Shown here: one piece after another, positions 8,042 to 15,640 of the stretch
Layout of the letters: the number at the start of each line of letters is the position of its first letter
Numbering within the stretch: position 1 is the stretch's first letter
NCBI RefSeq assembly: GCF_031082295.1
Contig: NZ_JAVHLD010000033.1
Span: 1-34,524, forward strand
Length of the DNA: 34,524 nt
Source of the DNA: Humidesulfovibrio sp.
Lineage (GTDB): Bacteria > Desulfobacterota > Desulfovibrionia > Desulfovibrionales > Desulfovibrionaceae
Direction of reading: 5' to 3'
The notes under the pieces: model-generated
The model's input: the letters and a program-made list of their open reading frames with translations, nothing else
Databases searched by the model: none
What the model was told of the DNA's origin: nothing
Translations under genes and position numbers: made by a program

Positions 8042-9007
8042 ATGAATGGTCAAGACAGCTCACACCGGCATGGCTGGCTGGTCGGCGTCATCGGAATGGT
8101 CGCCGGGTTGGCGATACTGTTTCACATGCCCTCAATCAAGGGCGTGGCCGGGGTAGCCGCCCTTGTCGTGGCGGTCCATGTCGTTGGCGCGCTGGTCTTC
8201 TTCGGATCCCTCCGCAACCTTGTGGCGAGGCCCTTGGACAGGCTCTGTGCGCGTCTAAAGCCCGAAGGACGAGCCGCAGAGCGTTCCGGGTTGGACTTTG
8301 GCTGGGCGCGAGGATGGATGAACGGCCTCTGGATCGCCGCCCTCGCAGCCGGATTGATGGCCGTGGTCGTCCAGATGACGGCGCCCGGATGGTGGCCGGT
8401 TTCCTTTCTTTTTTTGCTCGTGGCGGTCAACCTGTTGGCAGGAAACGCCCTGGTGCGGTCAATCAAGCGGCTTGATCACGTCGTCTTGCCGATGGTTTCT
8501 CTTCTGGCCGACAGGCAGGACACGGTTCTCGACGCGGGTTGCGGTGCCGGACGGACGACCGTGGCACTGGCCAAGGCGAACCAGCATGTCCGGATCGTTG
8601 CGCTCGACCGCTTCGACGCGGCCTACATCAAGGACGGGGGCAGGGCGCTGTTGGTGCGCAACCTGCAAACAGTCGGGATTTCCGGCCGGGTCAGGGTCGA
8701 AAAGGGCGACATCACCGAGCTGCCCTTCCCGGACGGGGCGTTCGACTGCATCGTCAGCGCCCACGCCGTGGACCACCTCGGCTCCAGCAAGGAGCGGGGC
8801 CTGTTGGAGCTGCGCCGGGTCTTGAAGTCCGGGGGGCGTTTCCTGCTGATCGTGTGGGTGCCTGGCTGGGCCATGTTCGCCCTGGCCAATGTGCTGTCCT
8901 TCTTTTTGACCTCCAAGGAGTCATGGAGGAGAATGGTCCGGCGCTCTGGGTTTTCCATAGTCGATGAGGGCGCGCACAACGGGGCGTGGTTCATGCTCCT
9001 GGAATAG
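8042..9007 (+). CDS. Membrane-anchored class I SAM-dependent methyltransferase
   Basis: A 321-residue protein. Four hydrophobic segments (about 11-29, 34-55, 95-111, 118-135) anchor the N-terminal part in the inner membrane. A cytoplasmic Rossmann methyltransferase follows, with motif I VLDAGCGAGRT (162-172), the acidic D189 at the end of strand beta-2 (VALDRF), ELPFPDGAFDCIVS as the motif II/post-I area, and LRRVLKSGGRFLLIVW as motif III. GGGAGG stands nine bases before the ATG. The substrate may be a lipid, quinone or membrane protein, but the sequence does not say. It stands alone, after the cobA/hemD 3-prime region and before a stretch of decayed genes. Confidence 0.85.
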   Translation: MNGQDSSHRHGWLVGVIGMVAGLAILFHMPSIKGVAGVAALVVAVHVVGALVFFGSLRNLVARPLDRLCARLKPEGRAAERSGLDFGWARGWMNGLWIAALAAGLMAVVVQMTAPGWWPVSFLFLLVAVNLLAGNALVRSIKRLDHVVLPMVSLLADRQDTVLDAGCGAGRTTVALAKANQHVRIVALDRFDAAYIKDGGRALLVRNLQTVGISGRVRVEKGDITELPFPDGAFDCIVSAHAVDHLGSSKERGLLELRRVLKSGGRFLLIVWVPGWAMFALANVLSFFLTSKESWRRMVRRSGFSIVDEGAHNGAWFMLLE

Positions 9008-9141
9008 CGGGCTGGCCCCCGCCGTGCCTGGCGGACATGCGTAAGCAACGGCCGCAGCCCGGAGGCCTTGGCGCTGGCGTCCTCCGCCGCAGCCGGTCTT
9101 CCAGAAATCGGCCCGGCTGCGCGTCCTGCCGGCTCGTGGTG

Positions 9142-9347
9142 TTACGGTAACGCGGAACCGCCCCGCTTGAGTTGGGGGTGGGCGCGGGCGTCCTGCGTGC
9201 GCTCGGCGTTGGCGTGCCGGGGCAGGGCAACGGCCACCCCAGCAGCAAGGACAGGGGGAAATACACGCCCATGGAGATGACGCCGAGCGCGAAGCCGTCG
9301 ATGCAGCCCGCCCAGAACCGAGGCCAAAAGGTCATGTAGCGGTTCAT
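9142..9347 (-). pseudogene. Truncated/frameshifted RDD-family membrane protein remnant
   Basis: From an ATG at 9347 the minus strand encodes MNRYMTFWPRFWAGCIDGFA and continues with a hydrophobic stretch to about residue 37, a good match by eye to the first helix of RDD-domain membrane proteins (R-x-W/G-A-G-x-I-D-G). GAGGG stands five bases before the ATG. After LSLLLG the reading frame turns into Pro/Thr/Arg-rich sequence. A neighbouring frame that keeps GC-rich third positions stops near 9145, which suggests a frameshift in the G-run near 9223-9226. RDD proteins are normally longer (about 150 residues), so this is a remnant. A short real peptide cannot be excluded. Confidence 0.45.
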
Positions 9348-9558
9348 GCGACCCTCAGTTGAGGCGTGTTGTTGAATGCCGGGCCACACACAGGCCGGTG
9401 CGCACTGTCTAGCGCGATCAGGGTAGTCCGTTCAACCCGTCTATATTTTTTTTGTGATTGTCGCGCAGATGCCGGGCGTCCTTGGCCCTGCGTCTGCCTG
9501 CGCACTGGCGGGCGGTCTTGCCCCTGTCTCGGCTGCAGCCCGAATGGATGCGCCGGGG

Positions 9559-9676
9559 CTACGGCCTGCCAGCCGCCAGCCGCGCCCGCACGCGCTCCAG
9601 GTTCTGTTGGGCTACATAATAGTCCGGCACCAGGGCCAAGGCCTTGGCGTAGTGTAGCTCCGCCCCGCGCACCGCA
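9559..9676 (-). pseudogene. C-terminal fragment of a TPR-repeat protein
   Basis: Read on the minus strand from about 9676 to the TAG at 9559-9561, the frame encodes a start-less peptide including AELHYAKALALVPDYY and QQNLERVRARL. This has the spacing of a tetratricopeptide helix pair (A-x3-Y-x-KALAL-xPD-x5-A-x2-NL). It has no start codon or ribosome site and abuts the terminator of the HD-GYP gene. It is most likely the surviving tail of a deleted TPR gene. Confidence 0.5.
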
Positions 9677-9680
9677 AAAC

Positions 9681-9715
9681 AAAGCCCCCGGTTGCAGACG
9701 CCGGGGGCTTTTTGC
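9681..9715 (-). terminator. Bidirectional terminator after the HD-GYP gene
   Basis: A perfect 11-bp stem (9681-9691 with 9701-9711) closes a 9-base loop. On the minus strand it is followed by a T-rich run and lies about 60 bases past the HD-GYP stop codon. On the plus strand TTTTT overlaps the stem end. Confidence 0.85.
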
Positions 9716-9772
9716 TTGGGCCGGAGGGGGCTTGGGGGGACTACTTCGCCCCTGCCAGGGCTCGCAGGCTGG

Positions 9773-11122
9773 TCAGTCCTTCAGGTCGCACATGTTTGTC
9801 TTCGGCGTGCCGAAGATGGCTCCCGTGACCTGGCGAACGAGGTCGTGGATGCCCTTGCGCTGGACCTCGGCGCGCAGGTCGTTCAGCTCGCGCTCGCTCA
9901 GGCTGAGGAACACATCCACCACCCTGGGGTCGAAGTGCGTGCCGCTGCCCTGGCGGATGATCTCCCGGGACTGCTTGAAGGTGAACGGCTCCTTGTAGGG
10001 CCGCTTGCTCATGAGGGCGTCGAACACGTCCACCAGGGCGAAGATGCGCGCCGTGAGGGGGATGTTCTCCCCGGCAAGGCCCGTGGCATAGCCCGTGCCG
10101 TCCCAGCGCTCATGGTGGTAGTGAACCACGTCCGCGCCCAGGCACAAGAATTCCACGCCCTCCACAATGTCCCGGCCCTTGGTCACATGGGTCTCCATGA
10201 TCGCGCGTTCCGCCGCGTTCAGCGGGCCGGGCTTGAGCAGGATGGCGTCGGGCACGCCGATCTTGCCCACGTCGTGCAGGTACGCGCCGATGACCAACCG
10301 CGCCATGTCGTCGGTGGACAGGCCCATCTGGTGTCCAATAAGCACCGCCATGGCCACCACCTGCTCGGAATGCTCCTGGGTCTCGGTGTCGCGCATTTCC
10401 AGGGCGTTGACCATGCTGCGGATGGAGTCGAGCGATGTCTTGACCAGGGAGGAGTAAGCCTGCTGCAACTGGACCCCGGAGTGCACCAGCTTGAGCGAGG
10501 CCAGCTTGAACTGGCCGTAGAAGAAGACGTGCAGCAGCAGGGGCAGCAGCAGCGCTCCCAGGGCGTAGATGAGATTCTGCGTGTTCAGGATGCCCAGCGG
10601 CGGCACCTTGCGGTAGAGCTCCACCGCGCCAACGATGCGCCCGCCCGAGATCACCGGAACATACATCTCAAGCAGCGTGCCGTACTCGCGCAGGTTGTGG
10701 TTCTCCAGCTTGTCGGCCTCGTCTATCTCCGTGCTGGGCTGGCCGGTGGTCAGGGTCTCCAGCAGTTCGTGGTCGTCTGGAAAGCGCTTGCCGACGACCA
10801 GCGGGTCGGCGAAGGAGTAAACCACCCTGGCGCTGCGGTCCCAGATGCGGAACTCCACGAGGTTGCTGTAGTCCATGAAGATGTTGATGCGCTCGATGAG
10901 CGGATCGTTTTTCCGGGCGAGCATGTCGCGCAGGTCGAAATCGAGCTCCTTGGCCAGGAACTTGCGCGCGATGGCCAGGGAGTCCTGCTTGTATTCGGCG
11001 ATGGCCTGGGCGTGGCGCAACAGGGGCAGAGCGACGGCCAGCAGGGCCGCGAAGCAGAGGGTCAGCCAAAAGCTGCGCCGGAAGAAGGAGCGCAGAAGCT
11101 CCGGGGCGTCAAAGTGCCGCAT
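9773..11122 (-). CDS. Membrane HD-GYP domain protein (putative c-di-GMP phosphodiesterase)
   Basis: A 449-residue sensor-effector protein. It has an N-terminal membrane helix (17-35), a presumably periplasmic sensor region (about 36-183), a second helix (184-203) and a cytoplasmic HD-GYP domain (about 225-430). Metal-site elements are H251, the H283-D284 pair in HDVGKIGVPD, and HHERWDGTGY starting at H336. The motif reads G-Y-A instead of the usual G-Y-P at 344-346. HD-GYP proteins hydrolyse c-di-GMP to pGpG/GMP. ATG 11122 is preferred to the longer frame from 11206: it follows the hemerythrin stop by 14 bases, has GAGG six bases upstream, and avoids a long overlap. It is probably co-transcribed with the oxygen/iron-binding hemerythrin, hinting at redox-controlled c-di-GMP turnover (inference). 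Confidence 0.9.
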   Translation of the reverse strand: MRHFDAPELLRSFFRRSFWLTLCFAALLAVALPLLRHAQAIAEYKQDSLAIARKFLAKELDFDLRDMLARKNDPLIERINIFMDYSNLVEFRIWDRSARVVYSFADPLVVGKRFPDDHELLETLTTGQPSTEIDEADKLENHNLREYGTLLEMYVPVISGGRIVGAVELYRKVPPLGILNTQNLIYALGALLLPLLLHVFFYGQFKLASLKLVHSGVQLQQAYSSLVKTSLDSIRSMVNALEMRDTETQEHSEQVVAMAVLIGHQMGLSTDDMARLVIGAYLHDVGKIGVPDAILLKPGPLNAAERAIMETHVTKGRDIVEGVEFLCLGADVVHYHHERWDGTGYATGLAGENIPLTARIFALVDVFDALMSKRPYKEPFTFKQSREIIRQGSGTHFDPRVVDVFLSLSERELNDLRAEVQRKGIHDLVRQVTGAIFGTPKTNMCDLKD

Positions 11123-11136
11123 CGGGTGCCTCGCCC

Positions 11137-11538
11137 TCAGCGCAGGTAATCTTGCAGGAACCGGCCCATCTGCACGTCCACGCCGAGGATGTGTTCGCCC
11201 AGCCATTTCTTGACGAAGTTGAGCAGGTCCGCGGGATTGGCCCTGCCCGCGGCGCAGTCTTCCTCAAACGCCAGGACGGTGTCGCTGTAGGACTGGTGTT
11301 CCTTCAGGTGCGCCTCGAACTCCGGGTAGCCGAAGGCCTGCATGTAGCCCTCCTCGATGTGGAAGTGCTCCGCTGCATAGGCCTTGAGGTTGGTGACCAT
11401 CTCCGGGGCGGGGCAGTGCCACCCAGCGGATTCCACTGCGTCATGCAGGCCGTTGACCATGTCCACAAGCTGTTTGTGCTGGTCGTCGATGGTCTTGATG
11501 CCCACCAGCAGGGAGTCGTTCCATTCAAAGTACGGCAT
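11137..11538 (-). CDS. Bacteriohemerythrin
   Basis: A 133-residue single-domain hemerythrin that binds a diiron-oxo site and reversibly binds oxygen. All seven usual ligands are visible: H21, H58, E62, H77, H81, H116 and D121, within PYFEWNDSL, HKQLVDMVN, H-x3-EEGYM, HLKEH and GEHILGVD. ATG 11538 (MPYFEWND) is chosen over the in-frame ATG 11568 because AAGGAG at 11546-11551 sits seven bases upstream and hemerythrins usually start just before the W-x-D/N motif. It is the first gene of a two-gene minus-strand unit with the HD-GYP gene. A promoter and a palindrome lie upstream. In anaerobes such proteins are thought to deliver or sense oxygen. Confidence 0.95.
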   Translation of the reverse strand: MPYFEWNDSLLVGIKTIDDQHKQLVDMVNGLHDAVESAGWHCPAPEMVTNLKAYAAEHFHIEEGYMQAFGYPEFEAHLKEHQSYSDTVLAFEEDCAAGRANPADLLNFVKKWLGEHILGVDVQMGRFLQDYLR

Positions 11539-11557
11539 GCCGCTGCTCCTTGGCTGA

Positions 11558-11602
11558 GATTCGTCCACGAATCATCTCTACCATATCTGTAGCTGGCGGC
11601 AA
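11558..11602 (-). promoter_or_regulatory. Hemerythrin promoter with palindromic operator candidate
   Basis: On the minus strand TTGCCG (11597-11602) and TAGAGA (11575-11580) are spaced by 16 bases, a plausible sigma70 promoter. Just downstream of the -10, over the expected start point, is GATTCGT-CC-ACGAATC (11558-11573), a perfect 7+7 inverted repeat. It would suit a dimeric repressor. No known regulator consensus was matched. Confidence 0.5.
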
Positions 11603-11613
11603 GGGCTGAAACG

Positions 11614-11651
11614 AAAAGGGCTCCGGTCCCCTCCCTAGACGACCGGAGCCC
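11614..11651 (-). terminator. Intrinsic terminator upstream of hemerythrin
   Basis: A perfect 11-bp stem (11618-11628 with 11641-11651) and 12-base loop are followed by TTTT on the minus strand. It lies between the groEL terminator and the hemerythrin promoter, so it may end a short transcript or act as an attenuator. Confidence 0.7.
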
Positions 11652-11732
11652 ATCGCCGCTTTGGTGGGCGGCTTTGTTGCCGAATGTATCGGTGCTTTGG
11701 CCAGGGACTTTAGGCTTGGCCTCAGGGCAACG
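11652..11732 (-). other. Inter-terminator segment, possible small RNA or structured leader
   Basis: About 80 bases on the minus strand lie after the groEL terminator and before a second same-strand terminator. No open reading frame with a ribosome site was seen. The segment has short complementary runs (ACCGA/TCGG-like and CCGC/GCGG). The conserved core of c-di-GMP-I riboswitches was not found. The call rests on position only. Confidence 0.25.
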
Positions 11733-11761
11733 AAAAAGGCCGGACATTTCTGCCCGGCCTT
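11733..11761 (-). terminator. groEL operon terminator
   Basis: AAGGCCGG/CCGGCCTT forms an 8-bp stem (11736-11743 with 11754-11761) followed on the minus strand by TTT, about 27 bases past the groEL stop codon. Confidence 0.85.
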
Positions 11762-11787
11762 GATCGTTCAAGCAAGAAAGGATCAGA

Positions 11788-13431
<1,644 letters not shown>

Positions 13432-13440
13432 TTATTGAGG

Positions 13441-13716
13441 CTATTTCTCGATGACGGCCAGGATTTCGTCCTGGCGCATGATGGAGCATTCCTCGCCGTC
13501 CATCTTGAACTCGGTGCCGGCGTACTTGGCGAAAAGCACAACGTCGCCCTTTTTCACCTGCATCTTGACCTTCTCGGTGCCGGGACCGGCGGCGATGACG
13601 GTGCCGCGCATGGGGCGCTCCTTGGCGCTGTCGGGGATGATGATGCCGCCGGCGGTTTTCTCTTCCTCGGGCAGGCGCTTGATGATGACGCGGTCGTGCA
13701 ATGGCTTAAGCTTCAT
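13441..13716 (-). CDS. groES: Co-chaperonin GroES (10 kDa)
   Basis: The 91-residue lid of the GroEL chamber. It carries [14 protein letters not shown], the mobile-loop segment [17 protein letters not shown] with the IIIP hydrophobic anchor, and the roof/base motif [11 protein letters not shown]. The length is slightly short of the common 95-97 residues but complete. AGGAGG sits seven bases before the ATG. It is first in the operon, transcribed from the promoter at 13816-13843. Confidence 0.98.
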   Translation of the reverse strand: MKLKPLHDRVIIKRLPEEEKTAGGIIIPDSAKERPMRGTVIAAGPGTEKVKMQVKKGDVVLFAKYAGTEFKMDGEECSIMRQDEILAVIEK

Positions 13717-13772
13717 TATGATTCCTCCTGAACAGATTGTGTGCTTTTGGTTCTGCCGGGCCTCGGTGGTCG

Positions 13773-13789
13773 CGCAGGGATGCCCTGCG
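13773..13789 (-). promoter_or_regulatory. Inverted repeat in the groES leader
   Basis: CGCAGGG-ATG-CCCTGCG is a perfect 7+7 inverted repeat inside the predicted groES 5-prime untranslated region, about 57 bases upstream of the start codon. It is not the CIRCE element, which was not found. It could form an RNA hairpin or bind a regulator. Confidence 0.35.
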
Positions 13790-13815
13790 TTGAGGCGTTT
13801 GGTTGCGGCGTTGGA

Positions 13816-13843
13816 AAGATAAGCAGGGGCGAGGGGATGTCAA
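13816..13843 (-). promoter_or_regulatory. groES-groEL promoter
   Basis: TTGACA (13838-13843) and TATCTT (13816-13821) are separated by 16 bases on the minus strand, a strong sigma70-type promoter about 100 bases before groES. The rest of the 304-base gap (13717-14020) holds the leader hairpin, featureless GC-rich sequence (about 13844-13973), and the terminator of the response-regulator gene. Confidence 0.7.
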
Positions 13844-13966
13844 CGCCTGACGGGCAAGTTTTTTGCCGTGGCAGGGGTGAACATGCGCGGCCGCATGGGG
13901 GCGGGAGCGGGGCGAACGCAAGCGGGGGTTTGGGAAGTCGCGGCAGGAGAGGCGTCAGGGCCTCGC

Positions 13967-14008
13967 AAAACACGCCGGGGCTGGCGAACGAGCGCCGCCA
14001 GCCCCGGC
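13967..14008 (-). terminator. Terminator of the response-regulator gene
   Basis: A perfect 13-bp GC-rich stem (13974-13986 with 13996-14008) is followed on the minus strand by GTGTTTTG. It begins 12 bases beyond the stop codon at 14021. Confidence 0.8.
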
Positions 14009-14020
14009 GCGAGCAATCGT

Positions 14021-14698
14021 CTAGTCGACCCGCTCGGCCTCGCCGCCGTGGGTCTTCACGAACTCGCGCACCTGATGCAGGTTGTGCAGGCCGAGCTTTT
14101 TCATGAAGTTGGCGCGATGCTTCTCCACCGTGCGGGTGGAAAGGAACAGCTTCTCGGCGATTTCCTTGTTCTTCATGCCGCCGATCACCATCTCAAGGAT
14201 GTGCTTTTCGCGCGCGGTAAGCTGCTCCAGCGGGGTGGGCTTGGGCGCGCGGCTGCCGCGCAAATACCCGTTGATGAGGGTGGCCGAGACCTCGGGGCTG
14301 ACGTAGGCCTCGCCACGGCAGACCGCGCGGATGGCTGAGAGCAGGTCCTCGGCGCTGGCGGCCTTGACTACGTAGCCGTCCACGCCGGAGTCCAGGGCGG
14401 CGTGCAAGTATTCCTCGGCGCGGTGCGCGGTCAGGGCGATGATGCGCGCATCGGGGAAGTCGCGGCGGATGGAGCGCACCGCCACCATGCCGTCCAGGCC
14501 GGGCATGGACAGGTCCATGAGGACGACGTCGGGCCTGTGCTCGCCATACAGCCGCATGGCCTCGCGTCCGTCCTGGGCCTCGCCCACCACGACGCAGTCC
14601 CCCTGGGTCTCCAGGTAGGCCTTGAGGCTCTGTCTGAGCAGGGCGTGATCCTCAGCCAGAAGAACCCGCAGTTTTGTGCCCGAAGTGCTGTCGCTCAT
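14021..14698 (-). CDS. NarL/FixJ-family response regulator
   Basis: A 225-residue two-component regulator. The receiver domain (about 9-125) has acidic pocket E16-D17, phosphoacceptor D62 in VVLMDLSMPGLDG, T90 and K112. The LuxR-type helix-turn-helix (about 155-215) contains LTAREKHILEMVIGGMKNKE and the recognition-helix piece STRTVEKHRANFMKKLGL. No histidine kinase gene lies beside it, so the signal is unknown. Upstream is a good promoter embedded in several TACGCA half-sites, suggesting autoregulation or control of the divergent nuclease gene (inference). The ribosome site is only a weak GGGGAT. Confidence 0.93.
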   Translation of the reverse strand: MSDSTSGTKLRVLLAEDHALLRQSLKAYLETQGDCVVVGEAQDGREAMRLYGEHRPDVVLMDLSMPGLDGMVAVRSIRRDFPDARIIALTAHRAEEYLHAALDSGVDGYVVKAASAEDLLSAIRAVCRGEAYVSPEVSATLINGYLRGSRAPKPTPLEQLTAREKHILEMVIGGMKNKEIAEKLFLSTRTVEKHRANFMKKLGLHNLHQVREFVKTHGGEAERVD

Positions 14699-14742
14699 GT
14701 ATGCATCCCCATGTGTTCTCGCTGCAGCGAAAGCCGTTGCGC

Positions 14743-14814
14743 GCGTATTGAGTTACGCAAACTTTACGCATTGAGCAGTACGCAGTCAAGTGTCCGCAGC
14801 GTATTTCTTGCGTA
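14743..14814. promoter_or_regulatory. Cluster of TACGCA / TGCGTA half-sites
   Basis: TTACGCA occurs at 14753-14759 and 14764-14770, GTACGCA at 14778-14784, and inverted GCGTA/TGCGTA at 14743-14747, 14799-14803 and 14809-14814. GCGTA-6-TACGC at 14743-14758 is a perfect inverted repeat. The sites cover the promoter of the response regulator and lie between it and the divergent thermonuclease gene. They are a candidate binding array for that regulator. Confidence 0.5.
14761..14789 (-). promoter_or_regulatory. Promoter of the response-regulator gene
   Basis: TTGACT (14784-14789) and TAAAGT (14761-14766) are separated by exactly 17 bases on the minus strand, close to sigma70 consensus. TACGCA half-sites overlap the -10 and the spacer. 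Confidence 0.65.
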
Positions 14815-14908
14815 GTAAAATCGTAGGGATGCACTTGCTAGGGGGAAGGGGTAGGGCGTGCCCAACTGTCATATTGACCCAGTGCAAAGAATGCGTCAAA
14901 ATAGCTAT

Positions 14909-15463
14909 ATGCGTAAAATAATACTTGTATTGCTATTGGCCTTGACGCTTGCGCACCCCGCATTGGCCTGGGAGACGACCGCGAAAGCCGTGCGTGACGG
15001 CGACTCCATCGATGTGATGAACGCCGATGGGGTGCAGGTGAGCATCCGCCTCTACGGCGTCGATGCGCCTGAACACAAGCAGGCCTATGGCTACCAGGCC
15101 AAGAACCGGCTGAAGCAGCTTGTTACAGGCAAGATCATACGCATCGAGAACATGGACACGGACCGCTACGGTCGCACAGTGGCCTTGGTGCGCCTCGTGG
15201 ACGGCACGCTGATCAACGAGGAAATGGCGCGCTCCGGGCTGGCCTGGGTGTACGATGAGTATTGCAAGGAGCCCGACCTGTGCGCGGATTTGCGCCAGGC
15301 CCAGGCCCAAGCCAGAAGCGTCGGTCGCGGTCTCTGGGCCGGGTCCGACCCCATCTCGCCCTGGGAATGGCGCAAGCGCAACAAAACGGAGGAATGGTAC
15401 GAAAAGCCCCTCCGAGCCGTGAAGACCCTCGCCCGCAAGGTCCGGGTGGCCATCCATCGCTGA
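14909..15463 (+). CDS. Secreted thermonuclease-like (SNase) protein
   Basis: A Ca-dependent nuclease of the staphylococcal nuclease fold, about 184 residues from this start. A signal peptide (MRKIILVLLLALTLAHPALA) is cut after ALA, so the product acts outside the cytoplasm. The active-site pattern is intact: RDGDSIDV (the D21 equivalent), IRLYGVDAPE (R35, D40 and E43 equivalents) and DRYGR (R87 equivalent). Alternative starts are GTG 14858, with AAGGGG six bases upstream, and ATG 14891. ATG 14909 is chosen only because it gives a standard signal peptide; the start is uncertain. TAAAAT at 14816-14821 could be its -10 element. The gene diverges from the response regulator. Confidence 0.88.
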   Translation: MRKIILVLLLALTLAHPALAWETTAKAVRDGDSIDVMNADGVQVSIRLYGVDAPEHKQAYGYQAKNRLKQLVTGKIIRIENMDTDRYGRTVALVRLVDGTLINEEMARSGLAWVYDEYCKEPDLCADLRQAQAQARSVGRGLWAGSDPISPWEWRKRNKTEEWYEKPLRAVKTLARKVRVAIHR

Positions 15464-15476
15464 GAGCAACGGCACT

Positions 15477-15587
15477 TTATGGATGTCGAGGGCTGGCCGT
15501 GTGGCTTGCGTCGTCGCAGGGTGATTGCGCAACGAGGTGTTCGTAGTATTTGATGGCGCGGTGCGCCGTGCCCGCCAGCGCAATGAA
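15477..15587 (-). pseudogene. Possible C-terminal gene remnant
   Basis: Read on the minus strand from the terminator to the TAA at 15477-15479, one frame encodes a start-less peptide containing IALAGTAHRAIKYYEHLVAQ with coding-like third positions. No start codon or ribosome site precedes it because the qmo terminator lies there. The family is not recognised. It may be the tail of a deleted gene or chance. Confidence 0.25.
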
Positions 15588-15621
15588 AAAGCCCCCGGCC
15601 GCATACGCAGCCGGGGGCTTT
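15586..15621 (-). terminator. Terminator of the apr-qmo gene run
   Basis: A perfect 12-bp stem (15588-15599 with 15610-15621) is followed by a T-run on the minus strand, about 20 bases past the stop of the last gene. The T-tract is stronger on the minus strand, but it can also stop the thermonuclease transcript. Confidence 0.9.
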
Positions 15622-15640
15622 GCTTGATGAAGTGGGCTGA

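Larger units (their letters stand above)
9008..9772. other. 765-base stretch with no intact gene
   Basis: No complete plausible gene is visible here. The stretch holds the beginning of an RDD-like gene (minus, from 9347), the end of a TPR gene (minus, stop at 9559-9561), a T8 run near 9446-9453, and the terminator at 9681-9711. It reads as a place where several genes have decayed or been cut. Confidence 0.6.

Noticed and set aside
9400..9455. tRNA-like 3-prime end (GTTCAA-type arm near 9429)
   Set aside because: No acceptor stem, anticodon arm or CCA could be matched around it.
11614..11735. c-di-GMP-I riboswitch before the hemerythrin/HD-GYP genes
   Set aside because: The conserved core of that class is not visible; only the position is suggestive, so it is kept as an unnamed leader candidate.
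13717..13973. CIRCE element upstream of groES
   Set aside because: No TTAGCACTC-9-GAGTGCTAA or close variant was found on either strand.
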